This document shows, in pieces, positions 1-7,953 of a stretch of 64,000 nucleotides of DNA. The notes beneath the pieces are model-generated. The model worked only from the letters and a program-made list of their open reading frames with translations, did not search any database and was not told the origin of the DNA. A program made the position numbers and the translations under genes. This stretch comes from Sphingopyxis solisilvae (GTDB lineage: Bacteria > Pseudomonadota > Alphaproteobacteria > Sphingomonadales > Sphingomonadaceae): positions 186,001-250,000 of the forward strand of contig NZ_JADKYM010000001.1 in NCBI RefSeq assembly GCF_015475875.1, read 5' to 3'. The stretch's first letter is position 1. Every line of letters starts with the position of its first letter.

Positions 1-32
1 CTGCTTGATTTTCAATCAGGAGGCCCGTTTAC

Positions 33-215
33 ATGACGCTTAATCCCAATCTTTATCGGCTGACCCTGCTGCATCGCCAGCTGGACGAGGCGGCGCGGCG
101 CGAGGCGCGGCGGCGCGGGGCCGACCCGTTTCGCCTGCTGCGGCTGAAAACACTGAAGCTGGCGGTCAAGCGCCGCTTGGCGGCGCTGTCGCTGCGTCCG
201 GCGCTCACGCGCTAA
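33..215 (+). CDS. YdcH/DUF465-family small protein
   Basis: A 60-residue basic protein. The pattern LYRLTLLHRQLD, then a charged stretch, then LLRLKTLKLAVKRRL, matches the short two-helix hairpin of the DUF465 (YdcH) family, in which an LKK-x-KLxLKD-like motif closes the second helix. The function of the family is unknown. A strong AGGAGG Shine-Dalgarno lies about eight bases before the ATG. The C-terminal end is unusually Arg-rich. It stands 73 bases upstream of terC on the same strand and could be cotranscribed with it. Confidence 0.75.
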   Translation: MTLNPNLYRLTLLHRQLDEAARREARRRGADPFRLLRLKTLKLAVKRRLAALSLRPALTR

Positions 216-288
216 TTCCTTCTAATCAAGACCGGAAGCGTCGTCCCGCCGGGGCGGCGCCTTCTGGCGTACACCAGGGACAATCACC

Positions 289-1275
289 ATGGAATTTCTG
301 TTTGCCGACTGGCTGGGCACCCCGGCCTGGTTCTGGCTGGCTTTTATCACGCTGGTCGTGGCGCTCACCGCCTTTGACCTTGGCATCCTGAACAAGGAAA
401 ACAAGGAGATGGGGGTTGGCGAAAGCCTCAAGCTTTCGGCCTTCTACATCGCCATCGCGCTCGCGTTCGGGGCTTGGGTCTGGGCAGCGAAAGGCGACGA
501 GGCCGGGCTTCAATATTACACCGGCTTTTTCATCGAAAAAGCGCTGTCGATCGACAATATCTTTGTCATCTCGCTGATCTTCACGACCTTCGCAATCCCG
601 CCGCGTTACCAGTATCGCGCGCTCTTGTGGGGCATCGTCGCGGTGATCGTGCTCCGCGGAATCATGATCGCGGGCGGCGCGGCGCTGGTCAGCGAATATG
701 GCTGGCTGCTCTATATCTTTGCTGCCTTTTTGATCTTTACCGGGGTGAAGATGCTGTTCGCCAGCGAAAAGCCGATGGACGTTGCGGGCAACCCGGTTGT
801 GAAATGGCTGTCGCGCCACATCCCGATTACCAACGATCTGCATGGCGAGAAATTCTTCGTCCGCGTGCCCGACAGCAACACGGGCAAGCTGGTGCTGGCG
901 GCAACGCCGCTGTTCCTCGCGCTTGTCGTCATCAACTTGGCCGACCTGGTTTTCGCGGTCGACAGCGTGCCGGCAATCTTTGCGATCACCACCGATACGT
1001 TCATCGTCTATACGTCGAACATCATGGCGATCCTGGGGCTGCGCGCGCTGTATTTCGCGCTGTCGGCGATGGTGCATCGCTTCCATTACCTGAAATATGC
1101 GCTCGCGCTGGTGCTGGTGTTCATCGGGTCGAAGATATTCGTCGCCGATTTCATCCTGGGCGGCGACAAATTTCCGCCGCTGGTGAGCTTGGGCGTCACC
1201 GTCGCGCTGATCGCGGGCGGGGTGATCTGGTCGCTGGTCAAGACGCGCGAAGAGGACGCGGCGCTGCCGCAATGA
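289..1275 (+). CDS. TerC family integral membrane protein
   Basis: A 328-residue polytopic inner-membrane protein of the TerC/Alx family. These proteins are linked to tellurite resistance, and the E. coli Alx and YceF-type members to manganese export. Hydrophobic segments alternate with short loops along the whole length. The family-typical acidic membrane motifs are visible: FDLGILNK near residue 30, SIDNIFVISLIF near residue 86 and VFAVDSVPAIFAITTD near residue 222, where the membrane-embedded aspartates are thought to bind metal. The length is normal for the long TerC class. The start follows a weak AGGGA. It converges on the isocitrate lyase gene, with hairpins between the two. Confidence 0.93.
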   Translation: MEFLFADWLGTPAWFWLAFITLVVALTAFDLGILNKENKEMGVGESLKLSAFYIAIALAFGAWVWAAKGDEAGLQYYTGFFIEKALSIDNIFVISLIFTTFAIPPRYQYRALLWGIVAVIVLRGIMIAGGAALVSEYGWLLYIFAAFLIFTGVKMLFASEKPMDVAGNPVVKWLSRHIPITNDLHGEKFFVRVPDSNTGKLVLAATPLFLALVVINLADLVFAVDSVPAIFAITTDTFIVYTSNIMAILGLRALYFALSAMVHRFHYLKYALALVLVFIGSKIFVADFILGGDKFPPLVSLGVTVALIAGGVIWSLVKTREEDAALPQ

Positions 1276-1279
1276 AAAT

Positions 1280-1311
1280 GTCCGCCGGAGGCCTTGCGGC
1301 TTCCGACGGAC
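1280..1311. terminator. Hairpin downstream of terC
   Basis: GTCCG at 1280-1284 pairs with CGGAC at 1307-1311, and the interior can pair further around a TTGC loop. It begins five bases after the terC stop. No long T-run follows (AGGCTTTCC), so it is a probable but non-canonical terminator. Confidence 0.5.
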
Positions 1312-1339
1312 AGGCTTTCCTCCCCAGGAAAGCTCGGTA

Positions 1340-1370
1340 GGCGCGGGGGGTGCAACGGGTCCCCCGCGCC
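1340..1370. terminator. 10-bp perfect hairpin between terC and isocitrate lyase
   Basis: GGCGCGGGGG at 1340-1349 and CCCCCGCGCC at 1361-1370 form a perfect 10-bp stem around an 11-base loop. It lies ten bases past the end of the minus-strand isocitrate lyase gene, a position suited to terminating that transcript. There is no strong T-run on either side. Confidence 0.55.
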
Positions 1371-1379
1371 AAACTCGGG

Positions 1380-2972
1380 TCAGGCGGCGAACTGGTTCAT
1401 CGTATTGTCCTTGCCCGCGGCTTTCAGCGCGGCTTCGCCGGCGAAATATTCCTTGTGGTCGTCGCCGATGTCGCTGCCCGACATGTTCTGGTGCTTGACG
1501 CAGGCGATGCCCTGGCGGATCTCGGCGCGCTGGACGCCCTTGACGTACCCCAGCATCGCTTCGTCGCCGAAATATTCCTTAGCGAGATTGTCCGTCGACA
1601 GTGCCGCGGTGTGATAGGTTGGCAGGGTGATCAGGTGGTGGAAAATGCCCGCCCGCTTCGCCGCGTCGCGCTGGAAGGTGCGGATGCGGTTGTCGGCTTC
1701 TTCGCCGAGCGGGGTCGCGTCATAATCGACGCTCATCAACTTGGCGCGGTCATAGGCGCTGACGTCCTTGCCCTCGGCCTGCCACGCGTCGAACACCTGC
1801 TGACGGAAGTTCAGCGTCCAGTTGAAGCTCGGCGAATTATTGTACGCGAGCTTCGCATTGGGGAAGACCTCGCGGATACGGTCGACCATGCCGGCAATCT
1901 GTTCGATGTGCGGCTTTTCGGTTTCGATCCACAGCAGGTCGGCGCCATTTTCGAGACTGGCGATGCAGTCCATCACGCATCGGTCCTCGCCGGTTCCGGC
2001 GCGGAACTGATAGAGGTTCGAGGGCAGACGCTTCGGGCGCATCAGCTTGCCATCGCGGTTGATCAGCACGTCGCCGGGGTTGCCGGCGCCGTCGACCTCT
2101 TCGCAATCGAGGAAGCTGTTATAGCGGTCGCCGAGATCGCCGGGTTCCTTCGAGAAGGCGATCTGCTTGGTCAGGCCCGCGCCGAGACTGTCGGTGCGCG
2201 TGACGATGACGCCGTCCTCGACGCCGAGTTCCATGAAGGCGTAGCGGCAGGCGCGGATCTTCGCGATGAAATCCTCGTGCGGCACGGTGACCTTGCCGTC
2301 CTGATGACCGCACTGCTTTTCGTCCGAGACCTGATTTTCGATCTGCAGCGCGCAAGCGCCGGCTTCGATCATCTTCTTGGCGAGCAGGTACGTCGCCTCG
2401 GCATTGCCGAAGCCCGCGTCGATGTCGGCGATGATCGGCACGACATGGGTTTCATGATTGTCGATCGCCGACTGGATCTGCTTCGCCTTGAGTTCATCCC
2501 CCTCGGCGCGCGCGGCGTCGAGGTCGCGGAACAGCATGCCGAGTTCGCGCGCGTCGGCCTGACGCAGGAAGGTGTAGATTTCCTCGATCAGCGCCGGAAC
2601 GCTGGTCTTTTCGTGCATCGACTGATCGGGCAGCGGGCCGAATTCGCTGCGCAGCGCGGCGATCATCCAGCCCGAGAGATAGATGTAGCGGCCCTTGACG
2701 GTGCCGAAATGCTTCTTGATCGAGATCATCTTCTGCTGCGCGATAAAGCCGTGCCAGCAGCCCAAGGACTGGGTGTAGTTCGCCGGGTCGGCGTCATAGG
2801 CGGCCATGTCGGCGCGCATGATGCGCGCGGTGTAGCGGGCGACGTCGAGGCCGGTCTTGAATTTGTTCTGGGCGCGCATGCGGGCGACGCTTTCGCCGCT
2901 GATGCCGTCCCATGTGCCGTCGTAGTCGCGGATGAGGCGGCCTGCCTGTGCCATGTCTTCCTGATAACCCAT
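1380..2972 (-). CDS. aceA: Isocitrate lyase (long class)
   Basis: Cleaves isocitrate to glyoxylate and succinate, the first committed step of the glyoxylate shunt used for growth on acetate and fatty acids. The 530-residue protein has the catalytic loop with Cys221 in DEKQCGH (KKCGH in the E. coli enzyme), the metal-binding IIADIDAGFGN near residue 181 and the NNSPSFNW substrate-binding motif. At 530 residues it belongs to the longer isocitrate lyase class, about 100 residues longer than the E. coli enzyme. AAGGA precedes the ATG at a good distance. It is divergent from the ScfR-type regulator at 3113, which probably controls it. Confidence 0.96.
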   Translation of the reverse strand: MGYQEDMAQAGRLIRDYDGTWDGISGESVARMRAQNKFKTGLDVARYTARIMRADMAAYDADPANYTQSLGCWHGFIAQQKMISIKKHFGTVKGRYIYLSGWMIAALRSEFGPLPDQSMHEKTSVPALIEEIYTFLRQADARELGMLFRDLDAARAEGDELKAKQIQSAIDNHETHVVPIIADIDAGFGNAEATYLLAKKMIEAGACALQIENQVSDEKQCGHQDGKVTVPHEDFIAKIRACRYAFMELGVEDGVIVTRTDSLGAGLTKQIAFSKEPGDLGDRYNSFLDCEEVDGAGNPGDVLINRDGKLMRPKRLPSNLYQFRAGTGEDRCVMDCIASLENGADLLWIETEKPHIEQIAGMVDRIREVFPNAKLAYNNSPSFNWTLNFRQQVFDAWQAEGKDVSAYDRAKLMSVDYDATPLGEEADNRIRTFQRDAAKRAGIFHHLITLPTYHTAALSTDNLAKEYFGDEAMLGYVKGVQRAEIRQGIACVKHQNMSGSDIGDDHKEYFAGEAALKAAGKDNTMNQFAA

Positions 2973-3039
2973 CGTCTGTATCCTTGAGAGGAGGTGATGG
3001 GTCGATGTTGGCGAAGGTGCCGCGGAAAGTGAAAAGCTT

Positions 3040-3080
3040 TGTCAATAATAATTGTGAATTATGGCCTATCGGTGTAAAAT
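3040..3080. promoter_or_regulatory. Divergent promoter and operator between isocitrate lyase and its regulator
   Basis: A perfect palindrome, ATAATT-GTG-AATTAT, lies at 3048-3062. For the plus-strand regulator, TTGTGA (3052-3057) and TAAAAT (3075-3080) are spaced by 17 bases like -35/-10 elements, so the palindrome covers the -35. For isocitrate lyase, TTGACA reads on the minus strand at 3045-3040, next to the palindrome, but no good -10 follows. TGTAAA occurs twice, at 3073 and 3085, one helical turn apart. The region is strikingly A+T-rich for this genome. Confidence 0.6.
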
Positions 3081-3112
3081 GGCGTGTAAAGTAGTAAAGA
3101 AGGTTACAAGCG

Positions 3113-4501
3113 ATGGCAGAGCGACGGGTGTTTGCGGGGCCGGCGGTGCGCAAGGTGCGGCGCGAGGCGGGGATGACGCAGGCGGCGATGGCCGAGGCGC
3201 TGGATATTTCGCCAAGCTACCTCAACCTGATCGAGCATGGCCAGCGACCGCTCAGCGCCACCGTGATCGTCAAGCTGGCCGAGCGGTTCGGGTTCGATGC
3301 GGCGACGCTGGGCATAGATGCGGTGCCGGGCGGGGCAGCAGGGCTGCGGAGGCGGCTGTCGGATGCGCGTTTTGCCGATCTCGGGATTGGCGCGCAGGAG
3401 ATCGAGGAGTGGCTGGCGACCGCGCCGACGACCGCCGCGGCCTTTGCCCGCCTGTACGATGCGGCGCCCGAAGCGGGCGCGGCTTTACAGGAGGAAGCGC
3501 CCGAAGTTGCCGCGGTGCGCCGCGCGATCGAGAAATGGCGCAACCATTTTGCCGATCTCGACGCGAAGGCCGAGGAACTGGCCGACGAACTGCGGCTGGC
3601 GGGCGGCGATCTTTATGGCACGATTTCCGAGCGTTTGCGCACCCGGCATCAGCTGGGCATCCGCATCCTGCCGTCGGACGTGATGCCCGATCGCCTTCGC
3701 TGGCTCGACTGGCACGCGCGGCAACTTATGCTGAGCGAATTGCTGCGCCCCGCGTCGCGCACCTTTCAGGCGGCGGCGACGCTGGCGCAAATCGAGGCGA
3801 AGGCCGAGATCGACGCGCTCGTCGCGGGCGCCGAATTTGCCGAGAGCGCGGCGGCGCGCCTGTTCGAGCGGCATCTGGTCCATTATTTCGCCGCAGCATT
3901 GATGATGCCGTACAGCCGGTTCCTGCGCGCCTGCGATGCGACGGGCTACGACCTGCTGCTGCTCCAGCGGCGCTTCGGCGCGGGCTATGAGCAGGTCGCG
4001 CACCGGCTGACGACGTTGCAGCGCGTCGGTGCGCGCGGGCTGCCCTTCTTCATGCTACGCATCGATCGCGCGGGGCAGGGGAGCAAACGCTATGCCGGAG
4101 CAAGCCAGTCGCCGCTGGTTGACAGCGACACGCGCTGTCCGCTGTGGGGCGTCCACGAAGCCTTTGCGCGGCCCGGCGAAGTGATCGCTGACCTAGTCGA
4201 GCTGGAGGATGGGTCGCGGTGGTTCACGCAAAGCCGCAGCATCGCAGCACCGGGCGCAACCGGCAGCGGCACCCCCGCGCGGTTCGCCGTGTGCGTCGGG
4301 GTCGATGCAAAGGTCGCCGCACCCTTGATCGCGGCGCGCGGCATCGACCTGATGCGATCGCCCGCGACGCCGATCGGGCTAGGGTGCCGTCGCTGTACGC
4401 GCACCGGATGTGTGCAGCGATCGATGCCGCCGCTGGGCCGCCCGCTGCGATTCAGGGACGGCGAGCGCGGGGTGAGCGCGTTCGATTTTGCGGGGGATTG
4501 A
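3113..4501 (+). CDS. XRE-family regulator, short-chain fatty acyl (ScfR/RamB-like) type
   Basis: A 462-residue transcriptional regulator. Residues 10-65 form an XRE helix-turn-helix (RREAGMTQAAMAEALDIS, then SYLNLIEHGQRPLS). The middle resembles the ImmA/IrrE-like region, with FAAALMMPYSRFL near residue 263. The C-terminal part is of DUF2083 type, with conserved cysteines around GCRRCTRTGC. Proteins of this architecture include the corynebacterial glyoxylate-shunt regulator RamB and propionate/short-chain acyl regulators. Divergence from isocitrate lyase supports a role in acetate or fatty-acid carbon control. AAGAAGG precedes the ATG. Confidence 0.85.
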   Translation: MAERRVFAGPAVRKVRREAGMTQAAMAEALDISPSYLNLIEHGQRPLSATVIVKLAERFGFDAATLGIDAVPGGAAGLRRRLSDARFADLGIGAQEIEEWLATAPTTAAAFARLYDAAPEAGAALQEEAPEVAAVRRAIEKWRNHFADLDAKAEELADELRLAGGDLYGTISERLRTRHQLGIRILPSDVMPDRLRWLDWHARQLMLSELLRPASRTFQAAATLAQIEAKAEIDALVAGAEFAESAAARLFERHLVHYFAAALMMPYSRFLRACDATGYDLLLLQRRFGAGYEQVAHRLTTLQRVGARGLPFFMLRIDRAGQGSKRYAGASQSPLVDSDTRCPLWGVHEAFARPGEVIADLVELEDGSRWFTQSRSIAAPGATGSGTPARFAVCVGVDAKVAAPLIAARGIDLMRSPATPIGLGCRRCTRTGCVQRSMPPLGRPLRFRDGERGVSAFDFAGD

Positions 4502-4654
4502 TGAACACGGTCGTACCGACGGCATCGCCACCCCCAATTGCGACATGTTCTGTAATTGTCTTCGTATCGCGGAGTAGCCAAGGGCGCGCCGAATTTGCCA
4601 ATAGTTCTAAAACGCAAATGATTACGGTCGTTAAGCGAAGATGGCCTGCGCCAT

Positions 4655-5986
4655 ATGGGACCGAAATTGATGCTGCTCCACCTGAAACCTGAAGAGGTTG
4701 AAATCGGCATGTTCGTCGACGCGTTCGACGGACGCTGGATCGATCATCCCTTTTGGCGTAGCCGGTTCCTGGTCGAGACCGAGGATCAGCTGGCGCGGAT
4801 CCGGTTGTCGGGGGTAAGGGCGGTGATCGTCGATCGTAGTCGCAGCCGGCTCGCGCACCAAGCCGACGCCGCCCCCTTGGCTGCCGACCGGCGCAAGGCG
4901 GCGCCCGGCATGGGGCCGCCCTGGCGCGGGGTCGAGCGGCGGCGGGCACGGATTTTCGCGCCACTGGCCGGCGAACGGCCGACGCGTCCGGTCAGTTACG
5001 CCCAAGAACGCCGCCGCGCCGAACGCATCATCGCCAAATCGAAGCAGGCGGTGATCGAGCTGTTTGGCGCCGCACGGATGGGGGGCGCGGTCGACACGCG
5101 GCGGATGGCATCGCTGGCCGAAGCGGTCGGGAAATCGATCACCCGCCAGTCGCGCGCGATGATCGATCTGGTGCGGCTGAAGCAGAAGGACGAATATACC
5201 TATCTCCATTCGGTCGCGGTTTGCGCGCTGATGATTAACTTCGCCCGCCACCTGAAGCTGGACGAGGCCGAGGTGCAGGCACTGGGGGTGGCGGGACTGC
5301 TCCACGATGTCGGCAAGGTTGCGATCGTCGATGCAGTGCTTTTCAAGCCGGGCAGGCTGACGAGCTGCGAACGCCGCGCGGTCGAGGCTCACCCCCAAGC
5401 CGGCCATGTCTTTCTGTTGCAATCGGAGGACATTCCGGCGGCGGCGTTGGAGGTATGCCTGCGTCATCATGAAAAGATGGATGGCACTGGATACCCCGGT
5501 GGACTGAGCGGCGACGGACTGTCGCTCTATGTCCGCATGGGCGCGATTTGCGACGTGTATGACGCGGTGACTTCGGACCGCCCATACAAGGACGCGTGGA
5601 CGCCGTGCGAGGCGCTGACCGCGATGCAGGGGTGGGAGGGGCATTTCGACCGCCAGCTGCTCGAGCAGTTTGCCGACAGCCTGGGTTTTTTCCCCGTCGG
5701 CACGCTGGTGACGCTGTCCAACGGGATGCTAGGAATCGTAACGGGCAGCGCGGGCAAGGACGGCGAGGCCATGATGGTGCGGGTGTTTTTTGACTGCGGC
5801 CTGCTGACCGAAGTGCCGCCCTTCGATTGCGAGATCGCGCCGACGACCCGCGACCTGCGCATTATCGGGCGCACCAGTCACACGCTTTGGCGCTTCGCCG
5901 ATTGGTCCCGGACCGTCGACCGTCTAATTGCGGCGGGCCCGTCCCCGACGCCGGCGCATCCAGCTGCCCGCGGATCGGTGGCTTAG
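4655..5986 (+). CDS. HD-GYP domain protein (probable cyclic-di-GMP phosphodiesterase)
   Basis: A 443-residue cytoplasmic protein. The N-terminal ~130 residues fit the DUF3391 region commonly found ahead of HD-GYP domains (EVEIGMFVDAFDGRWIDHPFW). The catalytic domain carries the HD pair at His217-Asp218 (LLHDVGK), then HPQAGH, HHEKMDGTGYP and the following RMGAICDVYDAVTSDRPYK, all intact, so it is probably active in hydrolysing cyclic di-GMP. No membrane or receiver domain is visible. Its TAG stop overlaps the TAA of the opposing CPBP protease gene. Confidence 0.92.
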   Translation: MGPKLMLLHLKPEEVEIGMFVDAFDGRWIDHPFWRSRFLVETEDQLARIRLSGVRAVIVDRSRSRLAHQADAAPLAADRRKAAPGMGPPWRGVERRRARIFAPLAGERPTRPVSYAQERRRAERIIAKSKQAVIELFGAARMGGAVDTRRMASLAEAVGKSITRQSRAMIDLVRLKQKDEYTYLHSVAVCALMINFARHLKLDEAEVQALGVAGLLHDVGKVAIVDAVLFKPGRLTSCERRAVEAHPQAGHVFLLQSEDIPAAALEVCLRHHEKMDGTGYPGGLSGDGLSLYVRMGAICDVYDAVTSDRPYKDAWTPCEALTAMQGWEGHFDRQLLEQFADSLGFFPVGTLVTLSNGMLGIVTGSAGKDGEAMMVRVFFDCGLLTEVPPFDCEIAPTTRDLRIIGRTSHTLWRFADWSRTVDRLIAAGPSPTPAHPAARGSVA

Positions 5987-6699
5987 AGCAGATAACCGAT
6001 CGCATTGCCGAAATTGTGGAGCAGCACCGGCAGCAACAGGCTGCGCGTGCGCAGCACCAGCCATATGGCGAGCAGCGAGGGGATAGCGGTCAGTGCCATG
6101 ATGACCGGATCGAACGAAAAGCTGCCGTCCGAATAGCCGAAGGCGTGGGCAAGGCCGAACATGACGCACGACAGGATCGCGCCCCAGTGCCAGTCGACGC
6201 CCAGAAAGCGGACGCGCCCGGCAAAGGCCTGCGCCAGCGCGAACAGCAGAATGCCGCGATAAAAGGGTTCTTCCTCGAACCCCGGCATGGTGAGCTGGAA
6301 GGCGACCGCCTCGGCATCGGGGGCGTCGCCCGGAAACGCCAGCGCCAGCGCGGCAAAGAAGGCGCAATAGAGGAGGGCAACGGGGATCGCGGCCTTGAGA
6401 CTTCCCGGTTCCTGACGCAGCGTCAGCCCGACGCGGCGCCAGCCGAAGGCGGGCAGCGCGGCGATGGCGAGCGTCGCGAGCAGCGCGAGAGCCTTGCCTT
6501 CCCAATTCCAGTCGCTGTCGGCGAGGACGCGGGGGATCAGGCCATAGCCGCGGGTGAGCAACAGGTCGTTGACGAACACCAATGCGGCGGCAACGAGCAG
6601 CCAGCGCAGCGAAAAGCGATCGCGCCGGATCAGCCCGAGTGCGGTCCCTGCCACGAGCAGGATCGCAACGATCGCGATGATGGCGATCAAACCGTTCAT
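5983..6699 (-). CDS. CPBP family intramembrane glutamic protease
   Basis: A 238-residue membrane protein with about six hydrophobic segments. It bears the CPBP (CAAX protease/bacteriocin-processing, Abi) motifs: EEPFYRG near residue 145, supplying the catalytic glutamates and arginine, then a FGLAHAFGY-type histidine motif and HNFGNAIGY near the C-terminus. Members cleave membrane peptides, and some give self-immunity to bacteriocins. The substrate is unknown. It is convergent with the HD-GYP gene, with interlocked stop codons (TTAG). Confidence 0.88.
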   Translation of the reverse strand: MNGLIAIIAIVAILLVAGTALGLIRRDRFSLRWLLVAAALVFVNDLLLTRGYGLIPRVLADSDWNWEGKALALLATLAIAALPAFGWRRVGLTLRQEPGSLKAAIPVALLYCAFFAALALAFPGDAPDAEAVAFQLTMPGFEEEPFYRGILLFALAQAFAGRVRFLGVDWHWGAILSCVMFGLAHAFGYSDGSFSFDPVIMALTAIPSLLAIWLVLRTRSLLLPVLLHNFGNAIGYLL

Positions 6700-6792
6700 G
6701 ATATTCCCCCGACGATGCGGCGCGGCCTAGGACAGGGGGCAGGCTGGATCAAATGCCGCGACGTACCAGTGCTTGCCCGGCGATGCCGCAAA

Positions 6793-7830
6793 TTATTCCG
6801 CGCGCGCCTTTGCGGCGGCCCGGACATCCTGGGCGCGGGCCAGCGGCATGACCAGGATATCGTCGCCGTCGACGATCACCGCGATGTCATCCATGCCGAC
6901 CAATGCCACCCGCTTGCCGCCCGCGCGGACGAGATTGCCGTGGCTGTCGTGCAGGAAAGCGTCGCCGGTGATGGCGTTGCCGTCAGCGTCCTTGGCTGCG
7001 AGGCCGTGAACCGCCTGCCAGCTGCCGAGGTCCGACCAGCCCATCGATGCGGGGACCACCGCGACGCGATCATCCTTTTCCATTACCGCATAGTCGATCG
7101 AGTCCGCGGGCGCCTGCGCAAAATGCCCGGCGTCGGCGTAGAGCGCGTCGTCGTCGATCCGTCCCGCCGCCGCCGCGCGGTCGGCGGCTTCGAAAATGGC
7201 GCGGCAATGGGTCAGCATGGCGTCGCGCATCCGTCCGGCGCGGAACAGGAAAATGCCGGCATTCCAGCTGTAGCCGCCCGCCGCGAGCATCGCCTGTGCA
7301 TCGGCGAGGGGCGGCTTTTCGATGAAGCGGTCGACGGCAAAGCCGTCCTCGCCAAGGGGAGCGCCGCTGGCGATATAGCCGAAACCCGTCTCGGGCGCGT
7401 CGGGGGTGATGCCGAAGGTGACGATCCAGTCGTGCCGCGCCAGCCGCGCGCCGCGGGCGACCGCCGCGTGAAAGGCGGGAAGGTCTGCGATGACATGGTC
7501 GCTGGGCATCACCAGCAGCAGCGTATCGGCGTCGGCGCGCGCAACGGCCAGCGCAATGGCGGCCGCCGTGTTGCGCGGCACCGGTTCGACCAGCAGCGCA
7601 GCCTGTCCCGAACCCAGTTGATCGCGCACCGTTTCGACATGCGCTTCGCCACAGAGAATCAACGGCGGCAGGAAGGCGTCGCCCGCAGGTGTTCGGGCCA
7701 GCGTTTGCTGGAACAGGCTTTCTTCGCCGGTGAGCGGCAGGAATTGCTTGGCGCGGGTGCCGCGCGATTCGGGCCACAGCCGCGTTCCGGCGCCGCCGCA
7801 GAGGATCACGGGTTGAATCAATTCGGTCAT
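6793..7830 (-). CDS. Mannose-1-phosphate guanylyltransferase
   Basis: Makes GDP-mannose from mannose-1-phosphate and GTP for extracellular polysaccharide. The 345-residue protein opens with the nucleotidyltransferase signature GGAGTRLWPESRGTRAKQF near residue 12. It also has FGITPDAPETGFGYI and FIEKP motifs typical of ManC/CpsB/AlgA. At 345 residues it is the monofunctional form, lacking the C-terminal phosphomannose isomerase domain. It is divergent from the EpsB-type sugar transferase, across a region with a candidate sigma-54 promoter. Confidence 0.93.
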   Translation of the reverse strand: MTELIQPVILCGGAGTRLWPESRGTRAKQFLPLTGEESLFQQTLARTPAGDAFLPPLILCGEAHVETVRDQLGSGQAALLVEPVPRNTAAAIALAVARADADTLLLVMPSDHVIADLPAFHAAVARGARLARHDWIVTFGITPDAPETGFGYIASGAPLGEDGFAVDRFIEKPPLADAQAMLAAGGYSWNAGIFLFRAGRMRDAMLTHCRAIFEAADRAAAAGRIDDDALYADAGHFAQAPADSIDYAVMEKDDRVAVVPASMGWSDLGSWQAVHGLAAKDADGNAITGDAFLHDSHGNLVRAGGKRVALVGMDDIAVIVDGDDILVMPLARAQDVRAAAKARAE

Positions 7831-7886
7831 GGCGCTGGTCTATCCGCTATGATCGCGGGGGTCATCCCCGGTTGCGCGATGATGAG

Positions 7887-7928
7887 TGTAAAATTAACCG
7901 ACAGTTGACGCCTCGGCTGTAGTATCGC
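7887..7928 (+). promoter_or_regulatory. Candidate PEP-CTERM box and sigma-54 (-24/-12) promoter
   Basis: TGTAAAATTAACCGACA occupies 7887-7903. Eleven bases further, GG at 7915-7916 and GC at 7927-7928 are separated by exactly ten bases, the invariant spacing of a sigma-54 -24/-12 element, though the flanks (TCGGCTG and TATCGC) match the consensus only loosely. The predicted start is near 7940, 14 bases before the sugar transferase ATG. The operon below encodes PrsR, a sigma-54 activator of PEP-CTERM systems. The resemblance of the upstream motif to the published PEP-CTERM box is from memory and is an inference. Confidence 0.5.
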
Positions 7929-7953
7929 GGCAACGAAAGGCGCTGCATTTTTC

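Noticed and set aside
226..1272. Long open frame on the minus strand opposite terC
   Set aside because: It is a G+C-driven shadow: Arg/Gln/Asp-rich composition with no fold motif, lying entirely under a clear TerC gene.
1350..2987. 545-codon plus-strand frame across isocitrate lyase
   Set aside because: Antisense to a complete, motif-bearing isocitrate lyase; its translation has no recognisable domain.
3073..3090. Two TGTAAA motifs considered as a PEP-CTERM box
   Set aside because: No CGACA half and no -24/-12 element follows; better explained as part of the regulator promoter.
4547..4561. GTTC-N7-GTCT resembling an alphaproteobacterial LexA box
   Set aside because: The second half is GTCT rather than GTTC and no SOS gene follows.
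5827..7908. 693-codon plus-strand frame over the CPBP and guanylyltransferase genes
   Set aside because: Spans two real minus-strand genes and their spacer; low-complexity product.
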